5,928 bases of DNA from Dyella_B sp035277725 (GTDB lineage Bacteria > Pseudomonadota > Gammaproteobacteria > Xanthomonadales > Rhodanobacteraceae): the NCBI RefSeq assembly GCF_035277725.1, contig NZ_DATEJY010000060.1, forward strand, positions 1 through 5,928, in the 5' to 3' direction. A program made the translations under genes and the position numbers. Each line of letters starts with the position of its first letter. The stretch's first letter is position 1. Shown piece by piece: positions 1 through 5,928 of this stretch. A model generated the notes under the pieces. It was given only the letters and a program-made list of their open reading frames with translations. It was not told the origin of the DNA and searched no databases.

Positions 1-25
1 GGTATGGACCGGCAGGGGAGTCGCC

Positions 26-1789
26 ATGACACGCAGCAATGTCTCGAAGAAGTCACTCATCGATTCAGGAACGAATGCGGCGACCGAGTTCACGGTCGCG
101 GACTATCTGTTGACTCGGCTCAAACAGCTGAATGTTACCGACGTATTCCAGATTCCGGGCGATTACGTCAAACATTTCACCCAGGCACTGGAGCATTTCA
201 ACGGCATTAAAACGATCGGCGCGATCAACGAACTGGATGCCGCTTACGCCGCCGATGCGTACGCGCGAAGCCGCGGGCTTGCGGCGGTTTCGCTGCAATT
301 TGGCGTGAGCACGTACAGCGCGCTCAATGCCATTGCCGGTGCGTGGGTGGAACGTAGCCCGATTGTGGTGATCAGCGCCACGCCGGGCGCCGACATGCGC
401 GATATCACGGATATGTATGACGTGCTGTTCCACCATTCCACCGGCGACCTGGATGCGGATCGGAAGATCTACGAGAACGTGACGGTCAAGGCGATCACGC
501 TCAGCACCAATGTCGGCGCTGCCGAGCAAATCGATGAATTGCTGACCGATGCGATCACAGACAAGCGGCCGGTATATATCGCCTGCTACAAGGAGGTTTG
601 GGGTCAGCCCTGCCCACGCCCGCCAAAGACGCCACTCAAGCCTCGCGTTGCCAAGAGCCCGGAACTGGCGCTTCGCAATGCCGTGGATCAGGCCTGGACC
701 CAGATTACGGCGGCTAAGCAGCCATTGATTTTTGCGGGCGTGGAGATTCTGCGCTTCGGTTTGTCTGATTTGCTCAAGCAGATCATCGACGCCAGCGGTT
801 TTCTCTACACCACCACCACACTCGGCAAGACGGTGTTGGATGAGAAGGGCGACAAGTTCATCGGCACTTACTCCGATGCCGCGTCGATCGAATCCGTGCA
901 GGATGTGGTCCATGCCTCCGACTGCGTATTGACCTTGGGCACCATCATTACCGACGACTATCTTGCCTTTATCGAAAGCAAGTATGCCGACATGGTGTTG
1001 GCCGATACCTCAGGCGTCCGCGTCGGTTATTTCAAATACGGCGCCGTCACCATGCAGGATTTCATGCAAGCGCTGTTGGCGAAGTTCAAGGCCGACAAGG
1101 CTTATCCGATCAAGGTCAAGGCACCGCCACAGCCGAAATATCCGCAGCCGTGGGCGGGCAATTCCGACCCGGTTTACAACGACAAGCCGCACATCATCAC
1201 CTATAACCGATTCTTTGAGCACACGATGAGTTTCCTGCAGGACAACAACCTGCTGAAGGATATCGTGATGACTTATGGCGTCAGTTCGGCCATGTACGTC
1301 GCTACGAACTGCTATGGCCTGCCGCAGGGCAGTTTTATCTCATCGGCCGCATGGCAATGCATTGGCTTTGAGACGGGCGCGGCGTCCGGTGCGCAATTGG
1401 GCAGCGGCAAGCGGGCTTGGACCGTGGCAGGCGACGGCGGCTTCATGATGGTTTGCCAGTCGCTATCCACGCTGGCGCGTAACAAGCTAAACGCAGTCAT
1501 CTTCGTAATGAGCAACAAGGTTTACGCCATCGAGCAGGTCTACGTGAACATGGATGCGTTCAAACCTGGTCCGAAAAACCGCTTCGACACCTTCGACATT
1601 CTTCCTGAGTGGGATTACCTCGCCTTGGCGAAGGCGTTCGGCGCGGAGGGCATCCGGGTGGAAACGGTAAACGAACTGAAAGCGGCATTGCCCCGCATCG
1701 CGGGGATCAAGCACAAACCCGTGCTGGTTGAAGTGGTCATCCCGCAAAAGGATCTGCCCGGCCAGATGTACCGACTCGGCAGCGAATGA
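26..1789 (+). CDS. ThDP-dependent 2-oxo-acid decarboxylase (pyruvate/indolepyruvate decarboxylase family)
   Basis: This 587-residue cytoplasmic enzyme should decarboxylate a 2-oxo acid to an aldehyde and CO2 using thiamine diphosphate and Mg2+. The three domains of the family are in order: N-terminal PYR domain (about 22-195), central domain (about 210-360) and C-terminal PP domain (about 390-575). By alignment from memory with Zymomonas pyruvate decarboxylase, all catalytic residues are present: D46 (in PGDY), E69 (in INELDAAYAADAYAR), the His pair H136-H137 (in LFHHSTGD), and E503 (in YAIEQ). The cofactor signature is G469-D470-G471 with N497 twenty-five residues on. The HH pair marks the PDC/IPDC branch rather than acetolactate synthase or benzoylformate decarboxylase. 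AGGGGAG at 14-20, five bases before the ATG, supports the start. Odd points: SNKV replaces the usual N-x-G before the catalytic Glu, and the segment between that Glu and the WDY motif is about 12 residues longer than in Zymomonas PDC. An amino-acid oxidase gene follows after 30 bases, so the substrate is probably the oxo acid made there. Family is sure; substrate is unknown. Confidence 0.95.
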   Translation: MTRSNVSKKSLIDSGTNAATEFTVADYLLTRLKQLNVTDVFQIPGDYVKHFTQALEHFNGIKTIGAINELDAAYAADAYARSRGLAAVSLQFGVSTYSALNAIAGAWVERSPIVVISATPGADMRDITDMYDVLFHHSTGDLDADRKIYENVTVKAITLSTNVGAAEQIDELLTDAITDKRPVYIACYKEVWGQPCPRPPKTPLKPRVAKSPELALRNAVDQAWTQITAAKQPLIFAGVEILRFGLSDLLKQIIDASGFLYTTTTLGKTVLDEKGDKFIGTYSDAASIESVQDVVHASDCVLTLGTIITDDYLAFIESKYADMVLADTSGVRVGYFKYGAVTMQDFMQALLAKFKADKAYPIKVKAPPQPKYPQPWAGNSDPVYNDKPHIITYNRFFEHTMSFLQDNNLLKDIVMTYGVSSAMYVATNCYGLPQGSFISSAAWQCIGFETGAASGAQLGSGKRAWTVAGDGGFMMVCQSLSTLARNKLNAVIFVMSNKVYAIEQVYVNMDAFKPGPKNRFDTFDILPEWDYLALAKAFGAEGIRVETVNELKAALPRIAGIKHKPVLVEVVIPQKDLPGQMYRLGSE

Positions 1790-1819
1790 AACGCCCCATC
1801 CCAATCCGAGGGCTCAATC

Positions 1820-3916
1820 ATGACGCAAAAAACCTACTCGATCTTTGGCGCCGGCGCCGCCGGCCTCTATACCGCCTGGCGGCTGCTGAGCGGCGAATGC
1901 AAGAAAACCAAATTCGCCTCGAAACAGCTGAAGAAAGGCGACGTTCTAGAGTTATACGACTGGGGCCGCTACGACTTCTCCAAACGGAATCCCGGTACGC
2001 GTGCGGCTGGTGCCCGCGTTTGCACCTGGCATTACAACAACGACAAGACCGATTCGTACGTTGAACTGGGCGGCATGCGCTATTCCTTTTGGAGCAGCGT
2101 GCCGACCAAGGAATTTCCCGACCCGAACAATGGCCTGGCACCCGGCCATCGCGTGGTCTCTGCCGTGATTTCACTGCTCGGCCTGGAAAAATATTCAGTT
2201 CCGTTCAACGTCACCAATAACCAGCTGTTCTATTTGCGCTCGCGTAACTTCTATCTCAACGCCATCGGCTCGAACACTCCTGCGCCGTATACGGTGAACA
2301 ACTTCGGCGCATCCACCACGCCCGACCAAGGCTTCACCACCGTGCAAGACTTGGCGACAACCAAGCCATGGGCGGAATTCACGCGCCGTGATTGGTGCCG
2401 CTTCTATCAAAACGGCCGAATCACCGCGCAGTTGCCGGAATCCAGCATCTTCCAGCAGGGTGACTATCTCAAGGACATCGGTTACTGGAACCTGCTCTAC
2501 GATCAGCTGGGTGCGGAAGGCTACGATTATGCTGCCGACGGCAACGGCTACAGTTCCAACGTGATCAACACGCATGCCGGCGTGTCGTTCAACATCAACA
2601 ACGAATTTACGCCGGGTAGCCAGTACCGAACGTTATCCATCGGCTATTCGGGCATGTTCAACGCCTTGTTCGACGAGGTCGTGAAGCTTGCCAAGGCCAA
2701 GAGCATCGACTTCCGTTATCACCCCGATACGCGCCTGCATTCGATCCTGTGGAAAGCCGGCAAGGTAGCGTTTACCTATGCCCACCGCGACAACCCCAAC
2801 ATCGCCGCCGGTTCGCGCGAGGCCGACGCGGCCTGGATGGCCATGCCGCGTGCCGCGATCGATCTGGTCGCACAAGCCACGCGCTTCCGCGCACCGGCGA
2901 AAGGCGAGGTGGACGTGTTGAATCACGAAAAGGTCAACCTGTACCTGGAATCGACGATCATGCAGCCGTCGTACAAGGTGGGCATGTTCTTCGATCAGCC
3001 GTGGTGGGCACCCGACGCAGACAATCCAGCGCCATATCCCGCACAGATCATCGGCTACACCATCACGCCGGACACGATCGCCAAGCTGCGTACACTGAAA
3101 TTTCCCGCTGCAACCTTAAAAGCGATGCAGTCCTTGATCGACGTGCCTTACACCTCCGTGGCGGACATGCAGGGCGCGATCGAGAACATGACCGAACAGG
3201 CGCTTACCATCGCGCAGACCAAGCAACTCACCGTCGTCTCGCGCAACGACACCATCGGTCCCAGCGTGAGCAACTCGCCGATTCGCATGGTGGTGTATTT
3301 CGGCAATAACGCGATCGAGCCGAAGAAGAAACCCATCTACGGCATCCTGGCCAGCTACGACGACGAAGACAACACCGCGTTCTGGCAGGAACTGGAACTA
3401 GGCCCCAAGCATCAACGCGAGATCCCGATTTCGCAGGATACACAGCCCTTGGAGGGTCCGCGCACCGTGCCAAAACGCATGGTGAAGATGCTGCGCAAGA
3501 TGCTGGCCGAACTTCACTTCGGCCCCAACTGCGATTACAGCGCCGTGCCCGAGCCGCTGCAGGCTGCCTACATGGATTGGTCGCTGCCCCCGTTCAACGC
3601 GGGCTACCACGAATGGGCACCGCACTTCGACGTCGGCGACGTGCAGCGCAAGATACGCAAACCCTCGCAACTGATCGATGGCGCCGACGCCGATATCTTT
3701 ATCGTCGGCGAGGCGTATTCGAACGACCAGGCCTGGGTGGAAGGCGCCTATTGCACGTCCGAATCGGTACTCAACGATTTCTTCGGCATCGAGCCGATCA
3801 TCGACAATCGCGAGTATCCGTTTATCTGTCCGGAAGGATCGACGGACGAGACCACCGAGGAACTGCAGAAGCTGCTTCGGAAAGCGGGGCCGCGAAAAGA
3901 TGCCGAGGCGGTTTGA
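1820..3916 (+). CDS. FAD-dependent L-amino-acid oxidase / flavin amine oxidase family protein
   Basis: This 698-residue flavoenzyme probably oxidises an L-amino acid to the 2-oxo acid, with release of ammonia and H2O2. A decarboxylating monooxygenase of the tryptophan- or phenylalanine-2-monooxygenase type is an alternative. The N terminus opens directly with the FAD Rossmann motif G10-A-G12-A-A-G15, so there is no signal peptide and the protein is likely cytoplasmic. ELGGMR at 82-87 matches the GG motif of the family; R87 lies where snake-venom L-amino-acid oxidase has the Arg that binds the substrate carboxylate. The following APGHRVV helix fits the same region. The C-terminal flavin motif is at 630-643 (GEAYSNDQAWVEGA). 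A charged tail of about 40 residues follows. It is far longer than RebO or VioA type enzymes (roughly 420-470 residues); the extra length lies in the middle (about 140-280 and 370-540). GAGGG at 1808-1812 is seven bases before the ATG. The gap of 30 bases to the decarboxylase gene implies one transcript. Family is clear; substrate and oxidase versus monooxygenase are not. Confidence 0.85.
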   Translation: MTQKTYSIFGAGAAGLYTAWRLLSGECKKTKFASKQLKKGDVLELYDWGRYDFSKRNPGTRAAGARVCTWHYNNDKTDSYVELGGMRYSFWSSVPTKEFPDPNNGLAPGHRVVSAVISLLGLEKYSVPFNVTNNQLFYLRSRNFYLNAIGSNTPAPYTVNNFGASTTPDQGFTTVQDLATTKPWAEFTRRDWCRFYQNGRITAQLPESSIFQQGDYLKDIGYWNLLYDQLGAEGYDYAADGNGYSSNVINTHAGVSFNINNEFTPGSQYRTLSIGYSGMFNALFDEVVKLAKAKSIDFRYHPDTRLHSILWKAGKVAFTYAHRDNPNIAAGSREADAAWMAMPRAAIDLVAQATRFRAPAKGEVDVLNHEKVNLYLESTIMQPSYKVGMFFDQPWWAPDADNPAPYPAQIIGYTITPDTIAKLRTLKFPAATLKAMQSLIDVPYTSVADMQGAIENMTEQALTIAQTKQLTVVSRNDTIGPSVSNSPIRMVVYFGNNAIEPKKKPIYGILASYDDEDNTAFWQELELGPKHQREIPISQDTQPLEGPRTVPKRMVKMLRKMLAELHFGPNCDYSAVPEPLQAAYMDWSLPPFNAGYHEWAPHFDVGDVQRKIRKPSQLIDGADADIFIVGEAYSNDQAWVEGAYCTSESVLNDFFGIEPIIDNREYPFICPEGSTDETTEELQKLLRKAGPRKDAEAV

Positions 3917-3925
3917 GTAAATCAA

Positions 3926-3953
3926 GGCCAGAGCCACGGGCGCTCCTCTGGTC
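3926..3953 (+). terminator. Weak hairpin just after the oxidase gene
   Basis: Arms 3926-3933 (GGCCAGAG) and 3946-3953 (CTCTGGTC) can form an 8-bp stem with one G-U pair and a 12-base loop, starting nine bases after the oxidase stop. No T-tract follows, so it is not a classical Rho-independent terminator. It could stabilise the mRNA 3' end or be chance. Confidence 0.3.
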
Positions 3954-4021
3954 ATCGTTGCACCTTCATCAAGCAGCGCCCTTTATGGAAGCTCTGATTA
4001 ATACCGCGCGGCAGCAGCGCC

Positions 4022-4091
4022 CGCGTAGGCTGGGATGAAATCCCTGCATCGGAAGCCGCAAACATGCCGGGATTTCACCCCAGCCTACGCG
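4022..4091. repeat. Inverted REP doublet (BIME-like) with GTAG heads
   Basis: Two 23-base arms, 4022-4044 and 4069-4091, are inverted copies of each other with a single mismatch (A4035 against the C opposite it). They are separated by 24 bases. Each arm is itself a small REP unit. The left arm starts with the GTAG tetranucleotide (4025-4028), then GC, T, GGGAT, loop GAA, ATCCC, T, GC (to 4047), an imperfect hairpin with one T-T mismatch. The right unit, read on the - strand, has the same GTAG head and a hairpin GCTGGG/CCCGGC with wobble pairs. The centre adds a GCAT/ATGC pairing (4046-4049 with 4064-4067). GTAG-headed palindromes in inverted pairs are the hallmark of REPs moved by RAYT (TnpA-REP) transposases in Pseudomonas and Xanthomonadaceae; no RAYT gene lies here. 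The doublet sits between two genes and may also act as an mRNA-stabilising or attenuating structure. Confidence 0.75.
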
Positions 4092-4132
4092 TTTCATCGA
4101 TGTCGCTTGAATAAACCGGAGCATCCTTAGGT

Positions 4133-4138
4133 AGGGAG
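4133..4138 (+). promoter_or_regulatory. Ribosome binding site that fixes the start of the small exported peptide
   Basis: AGGGAG lies eight bases before the ATG at 4147. It overlaps the in-frame GTG at 4138, which therefore cannot be the start it serves. Confidence 0.75.
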
Positions 4139-4146
4139 TGAACGCT

Positions 4147-4329
4147 ATGAAAAGTTTATTGGTCGGTTTGGCTGTATTTGGCCTGGCGTTGTGTGTGAAC
4201 GCCAGCGGCACATCCGGTGCAAAAATGCAGCAGTACACGCGTTCCGTTACGCCGCCCATTCCCATGTGTCCGCCGGGCGAGCATGCGGTGTGGTTTAACG
4301 GCAAGTGGGAATGTGTGCCTATCGATTGA
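4147..4329 (+). CDS. Small exported hypothetical protein with two mature cysteines
   Basis: This gene encodes a 60-residue peptide of unknown function. Residues 1-19 look like a Sec signal peptide: M-K-S, a hydrophobic core of Leu, Val, Ala, Gly and Phe, then V17-N-A19 as a plausible signal peptidase I site. The mature part would be about 41 residues, with a Ser/Thr/Gln-rich stretch, a Pro-rich hinge (TPPIP), then C41-PPG, a VWFNGKWE segment and C56. The two cysteines could form a disulphide around the aromatic, glycine-containing turn (W49, F50, G52, W54). I have a general impression that short secreted proteins with a C-P-P-G...V-W...G-x-W-x-C tail occur in other proteobacteria, but I cannot name a family. 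AGGGAG eight bases upstream gives the start. It seems to be a single-gene unit between the REP doublet and a strong terminator. Proximity of a signal sequence, RBS and terminator argues that it is real despite its size. Confidence 0.7.
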   Translation: MKSLLVGLAVFGLALCVNASGTSGAKMQQYTRSVTPPIPMCPPGEHAVWFNGKWECVPID

Positions 4330-4409
4330 TCTTGCTAGTCCTTAACGACCACGCCGTGCATCACGTGGGTGGCGCGACGTTGGGGATCCCAAGCCTGCCG
4401 GTCGTCATT

Positions 4410-4450
4410 GGAACGGAGATGGTTAAACCATCTCCGTTCCGTTTTCTTAT
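4410..4450 (+). terminator. Rho-independent terminator
   Basis: Arms 4410-4424 and 4426-4440 are perfect 15-base inverted repeats (GGAACGGAGATGGTT and its complement) around a central A, giving an effective loop of about five bases. The T-rich run GTTTTCTTATTT follows at once. The tail is on the right only, so it terminates + strand transcription, most likely of the small exported peptide gene that ends 80 bases earlier. Confidence 0.9.
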
Positions 4451-4558
4451 TTCTGGTGATGTGGATGTTGTTAAAAGTGGTGTAGCTTGAGGTGCGTTTG
4501 CCGAAGGCGATCGGTGCCGCTACAGCCAGACCAGATAAGGATGATCGAAGGAAGAAAG

Positions 4559-4783
4559 ATGAATCTCGAGTTAGATGATTCGTTGATGAAGAAGTTTGGG
4601 GTCGACGAGAAAGAGGCGTTGGAGCTTCTGGCCATAGCTCTGTACAAATACAAGGGCATTCATGGTTCGCTGGCTGGCAAATTGATCGGAAAGACGGAGT
4701 TTGAGTTTCATGCTTTGCTCTCTGAGCGAGGCGCTACGATCAATTATGACGTTGACGACCTTGTTGATGACATCAAAAAATGA
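4559..4783 (+). CDS. UPF0175 family antitoxin-like protein
   Basis: This 74-residue protein matches the UPF0175 family, small helix-turn-helix proteins usually found as antitoxins beside PIN-like DUF3368 toxins. The family pattern is visible from start to end: an N-terminal strand (LELDDSL), a helix with ALELLAIALYK (20-30), the helix-turn-helix region (33-50, ending in FEF), LLSERG (53-58), INYDV (61-65) and a closing DLVDDI acidic helix (67-72). The second half carries the clearest match. The start at 4559 is preferred because AAGGAAG lies six to eight bases before it and the protein then has the usual family length; an in-frame ATG at 4541 would add six residues. It probably binds its own promoter and neutralises the toxin, if the family model applies. 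The neighbouring toxin gene is broken, so this is likely an orphan antitoxin. The base composition is more A+T-rich than that of the upstream operon, consistent with horizontal arrival. Confidence 0.8.
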   Translation: MNLELDDSLMKKFGVDEKEALELLAIALYKYKGIHGSLAGKLIGKTEFEFHALLSERGATINYDVDDLVDDIKK

Positions 4784-5086
4784 CCGTTGAGGAGCGGTAA
4801 ACGTAAACAACAGGGCTATCGTCGACAAGCTGACAAGGCGATTGCATTGTCGGTGGAATTGCAATCGGACGTCTGGATCATTGACGAAGTAGCAGGACGT
4901 AGCATCGCCAAGAAACTGGGCCGAAACATCATCGGCATGGTGGGCGTGCTTCTGGAAGCAAAGAAGCAGGGGCATATCACATCCGTCAAACCCTACTTGG
5001 ATAAATTGCGAAATACCGGCTTCAGAATGAGTGCCGAGCTGTATCAGATGGCGCTGAATGCTTCTCAAGAATCGCAAGTTGGTTAA
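4780..5086 (+). pseudogene. Truncated DUF3368 PIN-like toxin remnant
   Basis: The open frame ending at 5086 encodes the C-terminal half of a DUF3368 protein, a predicted PIN-domain RNase toxin. The recognisable run is A-D-K-AIALSVEL, then VWIIDE, GRSIAKKLG, GMVGVLLEAKKQGHI, VKPYLDKLRNTGFRMSAELYQMAL. Full-length relatives have about 150-160 residues and begin with a conserved strand carrying the first active-site acidic residue and a T-S-P-L-I type motif. That half is absent in all three + frames here. The family Gly-Glu before the AIAL helix also seems replaced (Q-A). An ATG at 4780 overlaps the antitoxin stop as ATGA, the normal arrangement for such pairs, but it reads only six codons (MTVEER) before TAA at 4798. 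The remaining frame could start only from a TTG at 4787 with no ribosome binding site. I infer an internal deletion of roughly 200 bases that also shifted the frame. A functional truncated protein is less likely. Confidence 0.75.
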
Positions 5087-5200
5087 CCAGTTTCGGGCCA
5101 ACCGAGCGGCGAAGCTTGATGACGGACCGTGCTGTGGGCGTAGGTAGCTAAACGGCTTAGTCAACGCCGTCCCGGTTTCTGGGTCACTTGACCAGGGAAG

Positions 5201-5917
5201 CTATACGTTGTCTTCGGCTGGAACCTGGCCTGAGGCCCATGTCGCAAGACTATCGTTGTCGTGCAAAACGCTTGCCAAGAACGTGTTCATTTCAAGAAAT
5301 TGCGGCGTTTCACCCGACTGGGCCATGTGGTGGAACGACTTGCGAACCAGATCGTCGAACGGGTATGCGAACACCACTTCCTCGCCGGCATTCCGGCCGA
5401 GCCGGACACGGTCCTCACATGCGGTTATCGAGCAGGAGCGATACGTGCGGCAGTTGATGGGACGCGCCGCGTAGAGGGTGCATAGACCCTGTTCGTTCAA
5501 CAGACCACATTGCGAACCAGGTCCGGATTTTTCGAGTGAAGGAAGTCGCTGAGCGATCTTCGCTTTTTCAGACTCTGAGAGTTCACGTAGTTCTCTCGCA
5601 ATAACGGTAGCTTCCTGCTCGCTAAACACAATGCGCATATGCGTACAGCACATGGCGCATCCGCCTTCGTTTGGGCATGCCGGCTTGGGATAACGATGGC
5701 TGCCTAGTTCGTCCTTGACGATGGTGTTGGCAAGGTGAAGCAGGACGGGGACCTGATGGCTGTCTTCATCTTCACCCACGACGAGGCGAGCGACGATGCT
5801 TTGCGCCCGTTCTTCCAGCAGCGGCCGGTATCGACGCATGCCTTCCTCGGATGCACAGCGTTCCTCGAGTACGGCGTCGACGATGCTGGCTGCGAGTTCT
5901 TTCAATGGTTGTTTCAT
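5201..5917 (-). CDS. YkgJ family cysteine-cluster (zinc/iron-chelating CxxCxxCC domain) protein
   Basis: This 238-residue soluble protein carries the metal-binding cysteine pattern of the YkgJ / CxxCxxCC family, whose members are predicted to bind zinc or an Fe-S cluster but mostly lack a known role. The first cluster is C81-x5-C87-x2-C90-C91, and the second is C137, C146, C156, C162 and C167. The typical G-L-C-T-L-Y-x-x-R-P-x-x-C-R-x-Y signature is at 144-159. Residues 1-70 form a helical, charged extension before the domain, and 185-238 are a helical tail. There is no signal peptide or membrane segment. The ATG at 5915-5917 gives a plausible N terminus, but no good ribosome binding site is visible in the 11 remaining bases, and the frame stays open to the window edge, so an earlier start outside is possible. 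It is convergent with the toxin-antitoxin remnant, with 114 bases between them. Confidence 0.85.
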   Translation of the reverse strand: MKQPLKELAASIVDAVLEERCASEEGMRRYRPLLEERAQSIVARLVVGEDEDSHQVPVLLHLANTIVKDELGSHRYPKPACPNEGGCAMCCTHMRIVFSEQEATVIARELRELSESEKAKIAQRLPSLEKSGPGSQCGLLNEQGLCTLYAARPINCRTYRSCSITACEDRVRLGRNAGEEVVFAYPFDDLVRKSFHHMAQSGETPQFLEMNTFLASVLHDNDSLATWASGQVPAEDNV

Positions 5918-5928
5918 GTGCGATGGGG

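Larger units (their letters stand above)
26..3916 (+). other. Predicted two-gene operon: decarboxylase plus amino-acid oxidase
   Basis: Both genes are on the + strand with 30 bases between stop (1787-1789) and start (1820), each has its own good ribosome binding site, and no terminator lies between. The reactions chain naturally: the oxidase product class (2-oxo acids) is the decarboxylase substrate class. The decarboxylase comes first although it acts second. Only 25 bases are present upstream, so the promoter and any earlier operon genes are outside the window. No aldehyde dehydrogenase, alcohol dehydrogenase or catalase is encoded nearby, so the fate of the aldehyde and peroxide is not visible. 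Confidence 0.7.

Noticed and set aside
65..913. Long - strand open frame of 282 codons opposite the decarboxylase gene
   Set aside because: It is antisense to a gene with full family motifs, has no recognisable domain, and reflects the high GC at third positions of the real gene.
4107..4135. Promoter with TTGAAT as a -35 box before the small peptide gene
   Set aside because: No acceptable -10 box lies 16-18 bases downstream.
4138..4146. GTG start three codons upstream for the small exported peptide
   Set aside because: The GTG overlaps the ribosome binding site that fits the ATG at 4147, and it would put extra residues before the signal peptide.
4180..4200. Possible lipobox (LALC) making the small peptide a lipoprotein
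   Set aside because: The residue before Cys16 is Leu, not Gly, Ala or Ser, and a normal signal peptidase I site (VNA) follows it.
4481..4524. Inverted repeat TGTAGC / GCTACA upstream of the antitoxin gene as an operator
   Set aside because: Only six bases per arm, spaced by 32 bases, with no promoter elements I can place around it.
4487..4558. Upstream extension of the antitoxin frame
   Set aside because: The extra residues do not resemble the family, and the ribosome binding site fits the ATG at 4559.
4571..5164. - strand open frame of 197 codons opposite the toxin-antitoxin remnant
   Set aside because: No recognisable domain, and both + strand frames it covers have clear family matches.
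5121..5171. GACGG...CCGTC and GGCGT...ACGCC pairings in the gap after the toxin remnant
   Set aside because: The two stems compete for the same bases and are only five base pairs each; a GTAG is present but no REP palindrome follows it.
5179..5195. Hairpin downstream of the YkgJ-type gene as its terminator
   Set aside because: The stem has a bulge and a two-base loop, and no T-tract follows on the - strand.

Overview
The window is ordinary bacterial chromosomal DNA, probably from a proteobacterium. Coding density is high, overlap and spacing look operonic, and there is a clear Rho-independent terminator. A GTAG-headed REP doublet resembles the REP/BIME elements of Pseudomonas and Xanthomonadaceae. 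That repeat, the moderately high GC and the gene types make a gammaproteobacterium of the Xanthomonadales kind my best guess, but no single marker settles the taxonomy.

Region 1 (26-3916) is a two-gene + strand unit. The first gene encodes a thiamine-diphosphate 2-oxo-acid decarboxylase of the pyruvate/indolepyruvate decarboxylase family with every catalytic residue present. After 30 bases comes a large FAD enzyme of the L-amino-acid oxidase / flavin amine oxidase family. Together they suggest an Ehrlich-like route: amino acid to 2-oxo acid (plus ammonia and H2O2), then to aldehyde plus CO2. The amino acid cannot be read from the sequence. Tryptophan (towards indole-3-acetaldehyde and IAA or tryptophol), phenylalanine and branched-chain amino acids are all possible. 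This pair is the most interesting content of the window.

Region 2 (3917-4558) is mostly non-coding. It holds a weak hairpin after the oxidase, a well-formed inverted REP doublet (4022-4091), a gene for a 60-residue exported peptide with two mature cysteines (4147-4329), and a perfect 15-bp terminator hairpin with a T-rich tail (4410-4450). I recognise nothing functional in 4451-4558 apart from the ribosome binding site just before 4559.

Region 3 (4559-5086) is the remains of a type II toxin-antitoxin module and is visibly more A+T-rich than region 1. It has an intact UPF0175-type antitoxin and a DUF3368 (PIN-like) toxin that has lost its N-terminal half. The original toxin start seems to survive as an ATGA overlap that now leads to a stop after six codons.

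Region 4 (5087-5928) has a 114-base intergenic gap and then a - strand gene for a YkgJ-type cysteine-cluster protein, convergent with the toxin-antitoxin remnant. Its start lies only 11 bases from the window edge.
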